DNA of 64,000 nucleotides, from the NCBI GenBank assembly GCA_965226785.1, contig CBDDEC010000003.1:930001-994000 (forward strand), in the 5' to 3' direction. The position numbers and the translations under genes are program-made. Each line of letters begins with the position of its first letter. The first letter of the stretch is position 1. This document shows positions 1 through 8,733 of this stretch, one piece after another. The notes under the pieces were generated by a model. That model was given only the letters and a program-made list of their open reading frames with translations. It searched no databases and was not told the DNA's origin. The stretch is from CBDDEC01 sp965226785 (GTDB taxonomy: Bacteria > Chloroflexota > Dehalococcoidia > UBA2979).

Positions 1-127
1 TCTCTAAGCCATATCCTGCAGCGCTTTTCGACACTACGAGGTCGCAGACTGAGCCAAATCTCAGCCCTCTGTCACCAATCCGTCACCATCAGTCGCGTTC
101 TCCTATGATCGTCCTCGAGAGAGGCAC

Positions 128-1068
128 TGTCAGATCTCAGACGACCGATCACGCGGGATTAGAGGACCCCTGGACTCGACTCGTCTACGCGGCTCCCGCC
201 TCGGCGATCAGCGAACGCCAGCGCATGAGGAAGAGTCGCCGCTGTTCGGCGAGCGAGACGTGAAGCTCGCCACGACGCCGAACGCGGAAGTACTGCCGCA
301 GCTCATCGAACGCCGCACAGAAGCGTGCGGCTGATTCGAAGTTCCCGAAACCGAGCATCGGATAGTAGCGCTGTTTCACCGCTCGGTGGCTCTGCTCGGT
401 GTAGTTGTTGAGGTACTGCGTCGTCCGATGACGCGCCTTGCGGCCGATGATCCAGCGGATCGCTCGCCGGTAGGCCGGGTGCAGATCTGTGGTGATGCGG
501 CGAGGTCGGTCGGCCACAGCGAGCAGCCGTCGCAGGAACATCCGCGCGGCGTGCTTGTCGCGGCGCTCGCTCAGCATCGAGTCGATGAGATCGCCACGGT
601 GATCGATCGCGCGGTAGAGGTAGCACCAGCGTCCGCCGACCTTCACGTAGGTCTCGTCGAGGTACCAGGAGACACCGGCCTGGCCGCGCCGCTTCGCGCG
701 CAGTTGCTCGCCGACCAGCGGTGCGAACCGGAACTCCCACTCGCGGACGGTCGCGTGCGCGACTTCGAAACCACGCTCGAGCAGCAGCTCGGTGACGTCT
801 CGGAAGCTCAGCTTGTAGCGCAGGCGCCAGAGCACGGCGAGGAGCACTATGTCGGTCGGGTGCTGGAGATCGTTGAACGGAGTGCCGGTTCGCTCATTGA
901 AGACACGGAGACAGGATCGGCAGGAGAACGTGCGGTAGCCGAGCGAGATCCGCCGGCGACGACGACTAGTCTGGCTCGAGCTGCAGCGCGGACACTCCAC
1001 TGGAAATCCTCTCCCGGAACGTCGATCGTCGCGACGCTAGCAGGAGCCTTGTGGTCTGAGATCTGACA
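128..1068 (-). mobile_element. IS6-family insertion sequence, about 941 bp
   Basis: The element is bounded by 18-bp terminal inverted repeats (128-145 and 1051-1068) that match at 17 of 18 positions and begin TGTCAGATCTCAGAC. It carries one transposase reading away from the right end. No 8-bp target duplication is seen: the flanks at 120-127 and 1069-1076 differ. That fits formation or later rearrangement by replicative cointegration, which is usual for IS6 elements. A diverged right end of a related element lies at 12683-12763. Confidence 0.85.
185..1000 (-). CDS. IS6-family DDE transposase
   Basis: 271 aa transposase of the IS element at 128-1068. An N-terminal zinc ribbon (C3-x2-C6, C27-x2-C30) precedes the IS6-type core. 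Likely catalytic residues are D115 in YLDETYVK, D172 in TTDLHPAY and E202 in NNYTEQSHR, the last being the family's typical third acidic motif. The start is GTG at 1000, with AGAGGA about six bases upstream. It is full length with no visible frameshift, so it may still be active. Confidence 0.93.
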   Translation of the reverse strand: MECPRCSSSQTSRRRRRISLGYRTFSCRSCLRVFNERTGTPFNDLQHPTDIVLLAVLWRLRYKLSFRDVTELLLERGFEVAHATVREWEFRFAPLVGEQLRAKRRGQAGVSWYLDETYVKVGGRWCYLYRAIDHRGDLIDSMLSERRDKHAARMFLRRLLAVADRPRRITTDLHPAYRRAIRWIIGRKARHRTTQYLNNYTEQSHRAVKQRYYPMLGFGNFESAARFCAAFDELRQYFRVRRRGELHVSLAEQRRLFLMRWRSLIAEAGAA

Positions 1069-1069
1069 G

Positions 1070-1337
1070 GGATGATCGGTACGACGCCCAGCCACCACTA
1101 GGCGGCGAGCGTTTACGGTGCCGGGTGGGCTCCCGGGCTCGGTCTGACCCCAGATTCTGACTGGCGCTTCGGCTGCTCTCGCTCTGATCTGTCGGCCGCG
1201 CCTCCGAGTCCATCTGGCACGCACCGGTCGGGCGAACGTGACCTCATAGGAGCCTGCCTTGGCGGCTCGTCCCTGTCCTGTCCGCCGTCCCGGCACGTGC
1301 GGCCACCCTGCACAGATTGTTCGATGAAGGGATGACG
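1070..1337 (+). other. IS110 5' non-coding end, candidate bridge-RNA locus
   Basis: 268 bases between the IS6 inverted repeat and the IS110 recombinase hold no gene. Members of the IS110 group encode a structured guide (bridge) RNA in this non-coding end. GC-rich self-complementary blocks are visible, for example near 1118-1145 (GGTGCCGGGTGGG/CTCCCGGGCTC). Placing an RNA here rests on family knowledge plus available space; I did not fold it or find its target-matching loops. Confidence 0.3.
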
Positions 1338-2390
1338 ATGACCACCATGACAGATGCGACCACGCGCGTCACCGCCGGGGTCGACACGCACCGCGACCAG
1401 CACGTGGTCGCCGCGCTCGATGAGCGGGGCGGCGAGCTCGGGGTGCGGTCGTTCGCGACGACCACGGCCGGCTACCGACAGGCGCTCGCCTGGCTCCGCA
1501 GCCTTGGTCCGGTCGAGCGCATCGGCGTCGAAGGGACGGACACCTACGGCGCTGGCCTGACCCGCTACCTGCTCGCCGAGGCGGTGGCGGTGGTGGAGGT
1601 GAATCGCCCCAACCGCCAGCTGCGACGCCGCCACGGTAAGTCCGACCCCGTCGACGCCATCGCCGCCGCTCGCGCTGCGCAGTCAGGGGAGGCCTCGGGT
1701 GAGGCGAAGACCCGCAGCGGTGCCGTGGAGGCGATCCGCGCGCTGCGCACGGCTCGCCGCTCGGCCGGGCATGCACGCACGACGGCCCTCAACCAGATGC
1801 GCGCCCTGCTCGTGAGTGGACCGGACGACCTCCGGGCCGCACTGCGGGGCAGCACTGTGTTCGAGCTGGTGACGACCGCGGCGCGGCTGCGCCCCGCCGA
1901 CCCCACGACCGCCGTCGGCGCCACCAAGCTGGCCCTGCGTGAGCTGGCTCGACGGGTGCAGCGCCTCGAGGCAGAGCGCCGCCGCCTCGACACCGTGCTC
2001 GAGCAGCTGGTCGCCACCACCGCACCCGCCCTGGTGGCCTGCTTCGGCGTGGGCACCGACACGGCCGGCGCTCTGCTCGTCTCCGCCGGCGACAACCCGC
2101 AACGCCTCCGCAGCGAGGCGGCGTTCGCCCATCACTGCGGCGTCGCTCCGATCGACGCCTCGTCGGGGCTGACCATCCGCAAACGACTCAACCGCGGTGG
2201 CGACCGCACCGCGAATCAAGCGCTCTGGCGAATCGTCATGGTCCGCATGGTCCACGACCCCCGCACCCGCCGCTACGTCGAGCGGCGCACGCGCGAGGGC
2301 CGTTCCAAGCGCGAGATCATCCGCTCGCTCAAGCGCTACGTCGCACGGCAGCTCTATCGCTACCTCCCGCGACCCGAATCGCTCGCTTGA
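1338..2390 (+). CDS. IS110-family DEDD recombinase
   Basis: About 350 aa transposase with an N-terminal RuvC-like DEDD domain and a C-terminal transposase_20 domain. Acidic residues fit the DEDD set: D16 (GVDTHRD), E65 (GVEGTD), D103 and D106 (KSDPVDA). The C-terminal part contains the SGLTIRKRLNRGG stretch typical of the family's catalytic-serine region. ATG 1338 is preferred because GAAGGG lies seven bases upstream; TTG 1317 and ATG 1332 are also in frame. The gene looks intact. Confidence 0.92.
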   Translation: MTTMTDATTRVTAGVDTHRDQHVVAALDERGGELGVRSFATTTAGYRQALAWLRSLGPVERIGVEGTDTYGAGLTRYLLAEAVAVVEVNRPNRQLRRRHGKSDPVDAIAAARAAQSGEASGEAKTRSGAVEAIRALRTARRSAGHARTTALNQMRALLVSGPDDLRAALRGSTVFELVTTAARLRPADPTTAVGATKLALRELARRVQRLEAERRRLDTVLEQLVATTAPALVACFGVGTDTAGALLVSAGDNPQRLRSEAAFAHHCGVAPIDASSGLTIRKRLNRGGDRTANQALWRIVMVRMVHDPRTRRYVERRTREGRSKREIIRSLKRYVARQLYRYLPRPESLA

Positions 2391-2558
2391 CAGGCGATAG
2401 GAGCATCAGAGCCCCGATGAAGACCCCCACCGCGTTCCCATCGAGGGGTCGCCTGGCAACCCGTACCCCCACCCTGGCGGTGTCTACGTGCGAGGGCGGA
2501 TGGGGAGAGCAGCCGCGGATTCTTGTTCTGGTCGTCCTGACCGCCTGCGGTGGCGCTG

Positions 2559-3572
2559 CTACTCCTGAAGAAGCGTCACCGACCTTCTGGGAGGGGCGAA
2601 CTGGTGAGGTTCCAGGCGGATCGCCTCTTTCTGGTAGACCTGAACTCGGTACGAGCCGGTGTCGGCGATGAAGAGATGGCCATCAGCGTCGAGGGCGATC
2701 GACCTCGGCTGGCGGAGGAACTTTTGCGGCTCCAGGACGGCCATGTCTCTCATGCGATTCGGACTAGCGTTCGTCAGCATGTATTCGCGACCGATCTTCG
2801 ACAGCGTGGCGGCCCCGAGAAACTGCTCAACATATCTGGCCTCGGAGTCGAAGAGTTGGACACGGTTGTTCCCTCGGTCGCAGACGTAGACGTCACCGTC
2901 GAGGTCGACTGCCACATCGGTCGGGCGGTCGAACTCACCGTTGCCGCTGCCTGACTTGCCGAACTGCAGGATGAACTCACCTTCCGCGGTGAATCTCTGA
3001 ACGCGGTCGTTGCGCCAATCCGCCACGTAGACATCGCCAAGCTCGTCGACCGTGATGCCCCAAGGCATGTCGAACTCGCCCTCGCCATCGCCGTGTCTGC
3101 CCCAACCGAGGATGAACCGGCCCTCCTTCGTGAACTTCTGGACGCGATGGTTCATTGAGTCGACCACCAACACGTTTTCGTCCGCATCGAGGACCAGCCC
3201 CGCGGGGCGATTCAGCTGGCCTTCGCCGGAGCCTGACTCGCCGAAACAGGCCAGGAATTCACCCTCGCGGTCGAACGAAGAGATCCTGTCGAGCGCCTCG
3301 TCCGAGATGTACACGTTCTCCTCGGCGTCCGCGATGATCGAGACAGGCCACTGGAACTTGCCCTCCTCGTCACCGATCTCGCCGAAGTTTCCGCGATCCT
3401 CATCGTCGAACGAGTACTTCCGTACCAGCGCTGTGCCCTCCTGGCGGCACAAGATGTACATCCGCCCTTCGCCGCCGAGGGCGATGTCGACGGGGAAGTT
3501 GGTCAACCTGCGCATTCCGAGCGTCTTGAGATATGGGAACCCTGCTCGAAGCAGTCCGTACGGTCTGGCCAT
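2559..3572 (-). CDS. NHL-repeat six-bladed propeller protein
   Basis: 337 aa protein made almost wholly of NHL repeats, each with a pattern like RPAGLVLDADENVLVVDSMN followed by HRVQKF. Five or six blades are visible between residues 20 and 320. No signal peptide or membrane segment is evident. NHL propellers act as binding scaffolds; the ligand here is unknown. The start ATG 3572 has GGAGAG six bases upstream. It is the last gene of a minus-strand run after DUF1800 and DUF1501 genes, 61 bases behind the DUF1501 stop, so probably in the same operon. Confidence 0.85.
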   Translation of the reverse strand: MARPYGLLRAGFPYLKTLGMRRLTNFPVDIALGGEGRMYILCRQEGTALVRKYSFDDEDRGNFGEIGDEEGKFQWPVSIIADAEENVYISDEALDRISSFDREGEFLACFGESGSGEGQLNRPAGLVLDADENVLVVDSMNHRVQKFTKEGRFILGWGRHGDGEGEFDMPWGITVDELGDVYVADWRNDRVQRFTAEGEFILQFGKSGSGNGEFDRPTDVAVDLDGDVYVCDRGNNRVQLFDSEARYVEQFLGAATLSKIGREYMLTNASPNRMRDMAVLEPQKFLRQPRSIALDADGHLFIADTGSYRVQVYQKEAIRLEPHQFAPPRRSVTLLQE

Positions 3573-3633
3573 CAGAGTCTCTCCAGCGTTGCGAGTAATA
3601 CCTCAAAGTTCTCCGGGTCCTGCGGATTCCAAC

Positions 3634-4788
3634 CTATGCAACCTTGAATGGCTGCAACTGCTCGTAGTGTCCGCCGACGATGTCGACTGAGTCGACGCTC
3701 ATCCACTGCTCGAGCAGCGTCGCGTAGATTCCGCGGAAGTCGATCGTGTGCGCCAGGTCTTCACCGTTCGCAAATGTCGCCGGGTCCAGCGATGGGTACT
3801 CGGCGAACAAGCCGCCCTCGACCCGATCGCCGATGATGAACGCGCCTCCGCCCGTACCGTGGTCGGTACCGCTCCCGTTGTCCTGAACCCTGCGGCCGAA
3901 CTCGGTGAAGACGTAGACGACGACTTCCTCAGCTGCGTCGTGATCGCGCAGGTCGGCCATGAAGTCCCGCAACGCACCGGATAGCTCGGCCAGCAGCTTT
4001 TCATGGGCCGGCATCTCCACCGCATGGTGGTCGTAGCCGGCGTGCTGCACGTAGAAGACACGAGTGCCGAGTCCGGCGATGTGCGTCCTCGCAACATCGC
4101 GCAGGCTCTTCGCGATCGGGTTGTCCGCGTACTCAACCGTCGACTCGTAGCCTCCCGGCACTGTCTGCAGTTGGTCGATCCCTGACAGCACGTCATCGCC
4201 GGTCTGTCGCAGGTAACTCATCGCCGCATCGGTACCAATGGCGGGCGTATAGCAGCGACGGAAGATGTCGAGTTCCTCGGCACGCCGCTCCTGGACCTCG
4301 ACCGATGTCATGAGGCCGTAGCTGTCGAGGTCGCCGACCGAGGTCACCCTCACGCCCGGAGCGGCCATCGCTCGCGGGAGGCCGCGACCGAAGCTGACTC
4401 CGGTGAGCACGTTCTCGCCGTCCGGGTCTAGCTGCTTGATTGCCTGCGCCAGCCAACCCTCCGTCGAGATCTTGAGCGGCTCGGCCGTGTGCATGATGTC
4501 CATCGCTCGGAAGTGCGACCGGATCGAATTCTCGTATCCGATGCCCTGGACGATCGCGACATCGCCCGCGTCGAACATCTCCTTCAATGCGGCTGCTGAC
4601 GGGTGGAAGCCCAACTCGTCATTGATCTTTAGAACACGCTCCTGGTCGATACGTACGGTTTTCCGGTAGTCGTAGTAGCGCCCGGACGTGTACGGGACCA
4701 ACGTGTTCATGAAGTCGTTGCCACCAGTCATCTGAAGGACGACCAGGACCGGGTCCTTACCCTCTACGCCATTTCCGTGAGTCGTCAT
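3634..4788 (-). CDS. DUF1501 family protein
   Basis: 384 aa protein of the DUF1501 family (COG4102), related to the alkaline phosphatase/sulfatase fold. Landmarks are the N-terminal VLVVLQMTGGNDFMNT stretch, the YENSIRSHFRAMDIMH region and the C-terminal FTEFGRR with GTDHGTGGG, which carry likely metal ligands. Start ATG 4788 is chosen over upstream starts because GGAG lies nine bases before it and the extra N-terminus is low-complexity. Family members often carry a Tat signal; none is evident here. It follows the DUF1800 gene by 25 bases, the classic pairing. Confidence 0.88.
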   Translation of the reverse strand: MTTHGNGVEGKDPVLVVLQMTGGNDFMNTLVPYTSGRYYDYRKTVRIDQERVLKINDELGFHPSAAALKEMFDAGDVAIVQGIGYENSIRSHFRAMDIMHTAEPLKISTEGWLAQAIKQLDPDGENVLTGVSFGRGLPRAMAAPGVRVTSVGDLDSYGLMTSVEVQERRAEELDIFRRCYTPAIGTDAAMSYLRQTGDDVLSGIDQLQTVPGGYESTVEYADNPIAKSLRDVARTHIAGLGTRVFYVQHAGYDHHAVEMPAHEKLLAELSGALRDFMADLRDHDAAEEVVVYVFTEFGRRVQDNGSGTDHGTGGGAFIIGDRVEGGLFAEYPSLDPATFANGEDLAHTIDFRGIYATLLEQWMSVDSVDIVGGHYEQLQPFKVA

Positions 4789-4813
4789 GGGGCGTCTCCT
4801 AAGCAGCGCCAAG

Positions 4814-6199
4814 CTAGGCGAACTGGTAGTCGGGCGTTGCAACCACGAGGCGGAGCATCCGGATGATTCGTGAGCGATCGTCCTCGCCCGAGGAATCCGC
4901 CGCGAATCGAGTGAGCGCGTCCTGCGTATGCGCATCGACCTCGATCGGCCCCATCGCTTCGAGCGCGCGCTCGACGAACGATTCGGGTGTCGAGACCGAG
5001 TCGCTCTCGACCAATCGCTCGACGATGCGTTGGACGCCGGGGGATGAGCCGTCGCCAATCTCACCTACGGCGAAGTTGACGCGCTCGGTCAAGTTGCCGC
5101 CGTCGATCCACTCCTTGCCGGTGTGCCAGCCCTCCACCGTCGGCGGGTCGAGCAACTTCTGGCCCATCGTGACTGTTGTCGATTGGACGTACTGCGCGAG
5201 GCCGGGCCGGAAGTCATCGAAGTTGCCAACCATCTTCAGGACACCGACGACGAGCTCAATCGGGCTTTTCACCTTCTTGAAGCGGGCTCGCCTGAACGAT
5301 TCGGAATTGAACATGACCCTTGGCACGGCTTTGAGCTCGCCATCCGAGTCAAGGAAGGCCTTCGACATGGCGTCTATCAGTTCAGAGTCCTGCGGAGGCA
5401 GGTCGTTCCAGGTCGGCACCTGAGGTTCGTCCGCGACGAAGAAACTGTAGAGGTGGCGAGAGATGAACCTCGCGCAGGCGGGCTGCTGGACGATGATGTC
5501 GATGACGTCGCCGCCGTCGAGGTTGCCGGTGTGGTCGAGGAACGTCTTCTCGCCATCGTCGTGATCTTCCGGGTCGAAACGGAACTCGGCTGGGTAGTAG
5601 CCATGCGGATAGAGCGGGGGCGGCTGGGCGAACGTCCACCCGGTGAACGCCCGAGCGGCGTTCTTAATGTCGATTTCGGTGTAGTTACCCACGCCGAGCG
5701 AGAACAGCTCAAGTAGCTCCCGGCCGAAGTTCTCGTTGGGCTCGCCATCGTGGTTTTCGTTGTTGTCCAGCCAGAAAATCATGGCTGGATCACGAGAGAG
5801 ATCGAGGAGGATCGTCTTCATGTCGGAGAGGCCGTTGCGCCGGAATATCTCGATCTGGTTGGACGCCGCCAGGATGTGCTCGTTCTTGGTCAGACCGGTC
5901 GCGAAGACCTGGTGCCAGAACAACGCCATCTTCTCCTGCAGCTGACACTCGGAGTTGATCATTCGGAAGAGCCAGGTCGCGAGGTAGGCGGGCGGTTGCT
6001 CGCCCCCCATGTACCGGGCCATCTGGTCCTCGTTCACGCCGGTCTCGGACGTGGGGTTCAACAGGAACTCGACGGTGTCTTCGTACTCCTGCGCTCCTAG
6101 TCGATCGAGCTGCTCTCTTGTAGCTCCGAATCCGGCTCGTCGATAGAGATGCGCCAGGAGCGCCGGATCAGTCTTCACCCCGGTCGCAATGGTGCTCAT
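4814..6199 (-). CDS. DUF1800 family protein
   Basis: 461 aa protein of the DUF1800 family (COG5267). Typical features are HLYRRAGFGAT near residue 17, the MALFWHQVFATGL segment, NFGRELLELFSLGVGNYTE and the C-terminal LLDPPTVEGWHTGKEW. The biochemical role is not established. Genes of this family are almost always followed by a DUF1501 gene, as here. It is the first gene of the three-gene minus-strand unit ending with the NHL protein. Confidence 0.88.
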   Translation of the reverse strand: MSTIATGVKTDPALLAHLYRRAGFGATREQLDRLGAQEYEDTVEFLLNPTSETGVNEDQMARYMGGEQPPAYLATWLFRMINSECQLQEKMALFWHQVFATGLTKNEHILAASNQIEIFRRNGLSDMKTILLDLSRDPAMIFWLDNNENHDGEPNENFGRELLELFSLGVGNYTEIDIKNAARAFTGWTFAQPPPLYPHGYYPAEFRFDPEDHDDGEKTFLDHTGNLDGGDVIDIIVQQPACARFISRHLYSFFVADEPQVPTWNDLPPQDSELIDAMSKAFLDSDGELKAVPRVMFNSESFRRARFKKVKSPIELVVGVLKMVGNFDDFRPGLAQYVQSTTVTMGQKLLDPPTVEGWHTGKEWIDGGNLTERVNFAVGEIGDGSSPGVQRIVERLVESDSVSTPESFVERALEAMGPIEVDAHTQDALTRFAADSSGEDDRSRIIRMLRLVVATPDYQFA

Positions 6200-6298
6200 G
6201 TTCCTTGTGACCTCTCGGGCAATCCTACTCCCGTGAGTCCACGGGAGGCGCAGGGCGTTCTATCGCTCCTACGCGAGCCCGATGAGCCCACCCCACTT

Positions 6299-6465
6299 CA
6301 ATCGACCGCCGCCGGGAAGGGGTGCTCGGGCGCGAGCGGCTGCAGGGAGCGACAGGCGTCCTCGCGTCCGGGGTCGGCGACGCTCACGATCCCCACGTGC
6401 ACCGCTGCCGGGAAGGCCTCTCGCTCGACTTCGGCGTGCGCAGTGGCATCGCGTCCCCCTCCAGG
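6299..6465 (-). pseudogene. Possible remnant of a pyridoxamine-phosphate-oxidase-like N-terminus
   Basis: A minus-strand frame reads EREAFPAAVHVGIVSVADPG, which resembles the first strand-helix of small FMN-binding PPOX-fold proteins. The rest of the fold is missing and the following residues do not match. It lies between the start of the DUF1800 gene and a CoA-transferase fragment. The match is short and judged by eye only. Confidence 0.3.
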
Positions 6466-6466
6466 C

Positions 6467-6840
6467 TCAGGCCACGATCCCGGCGTCACGCAGCTCCGCG
6501 ATCTCCTCGTCGCCGAGCGCGAGGTCGCCGCGCAGCACCTCGTCGCAGTGCTCGCCCATCAGTGGCGCACGCTCGATCGAGACGTCACTCGCGGACATGC
6601 GAGGCGCCCAGCCGAGCAGCTTGATCTCGCCGTGCGCAGGATGGTCGAGCGTGTGCACGAAGCCACGCTCGTTCAGGTGCTGGTCGTGGAACAGGTCGTA
6701 GGTATCGAAGTTGGCGGAGCAGGGGACGCCGGCCTCGCCGAGGATCTGCATCACCTCCCACTTCGTGTGCAGCAGCGTCCAATCCTCGATGATCGCGCGC
6801 AGTTCCGGCGAGTGATCGCGACGCTGCTGGTCGGTCGCGC
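6467..6840 (-). pseudogene. C-terminal fragment of a family III CoA-transferase
   Basis: About 120 residues match the C-terminal end of CaiB/BaiF CoA-transferases: ELRAIIEDWTLLHTKWEVMQ, then GVPCSANFDTYDLFHD, PAHGEIKLLG and APLMGEHCDEVL. The N-terminal three quarters, including the catalytic Asp region, are absent, and upstream the frame runs into unrelated sequence. A matching N-terminal fragment on the same strand lies at about 10250-10383. The two could be halves of one gene separated by later insertions. Confidence 0.75.
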
Positions 6841-6849
6841 ACCGTGGGA

Positions 6850-6998
6850 GCGCGTTCGGGCGCGGCATGCGAGGGGGGTGACGCGGCCACCGCCCCGCCC
6901 TTGCGCGCAGCACGGGCTGCTCGCTTCGCCTCCGGCTTCGCGGCTTTGTCGCGCTGGCGCTGCGACCGTTCGAACGAGAAATTTGATCGACGGGCCAC
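6850..6998 (-). pseudogene. Truncated small basic protein (SNFSFERSQR type)
   Basis: A GTG at 6998, preceded by GAAGGG, opens a frame beginning VARRSNFSFERSQRQRDKAA and rich in Lys, Arg and Ala. This resembles a widespread family of very short basic proteins with an FxFEKRQRE-like core. After about 40 residues the frame runs out of register into the CoA-transferase fragment, so the natural end has been lost. It sits just downstream of the tRNA fragment on the same strand. Confidence 0.45.
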
Positions 6999-7030
6999 AG
7001 GATTCCCTTCGGTGAGCCTGAACATTGAGG

Positions 7031-7075
7031 TGGTAGCAGGGGTCGGATTTGAACCGACGACCGACGGCTTATGAG
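7031..7075 (-). tRNA. 3' half of tRNA-Met(CAT), attachment-site scar
   Basis: Read on the minus strand, 7075-7031 gives an anticodon loop CTCATAA, then GCCGT, a complete T-arm (GTCGG, loop TTCAAAT, CCGAC), the acceptor strand CCCTGCT, discriminator A and an encoded CCA. The 5' half is missing: the bases before the anticodon loop do not pair with GCCGT and there is no D-arm or 5' acceptor strand. A break exactly in the anticodon loop is a standard integrase crossover position. Confidence 0.75.
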
Positions 7076-7085
7076 TTAGACGGTA

Positions 7086-7558
7086 GGTGTGGGGGTTTCG
7101 CGCGTTTCGCGCGGACCTCGGGCTGGGGCGCAACGAGTAGACATAAGTGGATCCCCCATGCTCCTTCGCATATCGTCTGGATCGCGTGGAGTTGGTCCTG
7201 AACCATGACGCGCTCAGGCTACGCTGACACTTTGGAGATAAAACGAGGCGTTACAGCGGTCGAGCCTTCATCCTCTTGCATTGCCCATGGGCTATAACAG
7301 TCAAGCTTCATCGACTCGCGAATCGCCCGATGCGACTAGATCCGGGCGCGTCATGTCGCGCAAGCGACGAGTTCAACGGTCGCGAGGTGAAGCACACCGT
7401 GGACGGCATGATGACCGCCTTTGGTTCCGCCGCCGACGGCCGGACGGGGTGCCTCTCCCCGCCCGAGGGCACGCGGCCAGCTGCCTGGGCGCCTCGGGTA
7501 CTCTATCCAAGCGCACGGAAACGCAGCGACTGCGACCAACAAACTCGAGGAGACCATC
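7086..7558. other. Intergenic, no gene recognised
   Basis: 473 bases between the tRNA scar and the SDR gene. I see no convincing coding frame. TACTCT near 7497 is a possible -10 element about 57 bases before the SDR start. The segment 7435-7475 is GC-rich and could form a hairpin. The base composition of 7140-7330 is lower in GC than the neighbours, in keeping with inserted DNA. Confidence 0.4.
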
Positions 7559-8410
7559 ATGAGTGAAAAGCGAGGGCGACTGGCCGGCAAGGTCGCGATT
7601 GTCACAGGCGGCAACAGCGGCATAGGTGCCGCCACCGTGGAGCTGTTTGTAGCGGAAGGGGCGCGGGTCGTCATCGCCGCCCGTGGCGAAGAGCTGGGCC
7701 AGGCTCTGGCAGATCGGCTCGGCGAAAACGCGCTGTTCGTGCGTGCCGATGTGGCGGTCGAAGCGGATGTCGCTGCGCTGTTCGACGCGACCATGGCGAA
7801 GTGGGGGCGGGTGGACGCGCTGTTCAACAATGCCGGCATCGGGCAGGCATACATCTCCCCGGAAGAGTTCACTATTGAGGACTTCGATCGGATCATGATG
7901 ACCAACCTCGGCTCCTGTTTTCTCGGCCTCAAGTACGCGGCGCCGATCATGAAGAAACAGGGCAGCGGTAGCATCATCAACAACGGCAGCACCGCCGGGG
8001 TGACCACCGACGGATCAGGCCCCCTGTATGCGGCCAGCAAGGCGGCCGTCATCCAGATGACCAAGGTGTGGGCCACGCAGTTGGCCGAGTTCGCGGTGCG
8101 CGTTAACTGCATCTCGCCGGGGTCGATCGTGACGCCGATCTTCTGGGGGGGATACCAGACGCAATCGGCCGAAGAGAACGAACTCCGTACCCAGCGGCTC
8201 AGCAAGTACTTCGAAGAGGCTCTGCCGCTCAACCGGGCAGGGGCGCCGGAGGACATTGCCTACGGCGCGCTCTACCTGGCGAGCGACGAGAGTCGCCACA
8301 CCACTGGCCACAATCTGATGATCGATGCCGGGAACACTGTCAGAATGGCCGCCTCATCGGACCTGATCGAAAAACGCAGAGTGAGGAACGAGCACATCCG
8401 CGCCGAGTGA
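7559..8410 (+). CDS. SDR-family oxidoreductase
   Basis: 283 aa classical short-chain dehydrogenase/reductase. The cofactor loop TGGNSGIG spans residues 16-23, NNAG follows at about 90, and the catalytic triad is S144, Y157, K161 (YAASK). The basic A41-R42 after the second strand would favour NADP(H), but cofactor choice cannot be settled by eye. ATG 7559 has GAGGAG eight bases upstream. The tail beyond AGNTVRM (about 30 residues) is longer than usual and polar. Substrate unknown. Confidence 0.9.
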   Translation: MSEKRGRLAGKVAIVTGGNSGIGAATVELFVAEGARVVIAARGEELGQALADRLGENALFVRADVAVEADVAALFDATMAKWGRVDALFNNAGIGQAYISPEEFTIEDFDRIMMTNLGSCFLGLKYAAPIMKKQGSGSIINNGSTAGVTTDGSGPLYAASKAAVIQMTKVWATQLAEFAVRVNCISPGSIVTPIFWGGYQTQSAEENELRTQRLSKYFEEALPLNRAGAPEDIAYGALYLASDESRHTTGHNLMIDAGNTVRMAASSDLIEKRRVRNEHIRAE

Positions 8411-8733
8411 TCTAAAGCGTTCCTGCTCTCGAGCGGCGCGAGCGCGTCGAGTGCTCGGATGGCCCAGACGGGCCGGCGTGCGCGGACCCGGATGTGAACC
8501 GAGTTGCCCGCACCGACCGCCGTGACCACCGCAATCCAGACCGGGATCACGACGATGCCGATTTCAAGGTGGAGCTGCCGGTTCGTCCCGCTACGGCTGA
8601 CGAGAGCAGGACGCCAGAGGATTGACTGCCTGCCCGCCGAACGGCACGACGGCGCGGACATCGCGTAAGCTCAGGGCGCCCGGACGCGAACGACCGGAGC
8701 GTCTGCCGGGATTCGACCTGCAGGAGAACCGCG
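8411..8733. other. Intergenic between SDR and sulfatase
   Basis: 323 bases. A minus-strand frame around 8415-8570 reads GIVVIPVWIAVVTAVGAGNS then basic residues, possibly a fragment of a small membrane protein, but it has no clear start signal and I do not call it a gene. Nothing else stands out apart from the sulfatase ribosome-binding site. Confidence 0.35.

Larger units (their letters stand above)
1070..2558 (+). mobile_element. IS110-family element, ends not resolved
   Basis: The IS110-type recombinase gene at 1338-2390 sits between the IS6 right end (1068) and the stop of the NHL gene (2559). IS110 elements usually lack clear inverted repeats and target duplications, so the borders cannot be fixed by eye. 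The span given is the maximum room available: 268 bases of non-coding DNA upstream and 168 downstream. A short similarity (ATAGGAGC) occurs near 1246 and near 2397 and may mark related junction sequences. Confidence 0.45.

Noticed and set aside
386..1066. Long plus-strand open frame opposite the IS6 transposase
   Set aside because: It is the antisense shadow of a clear DDE transposase in GC-rich DNA and has no recognisable domain or ribosome-binding site.
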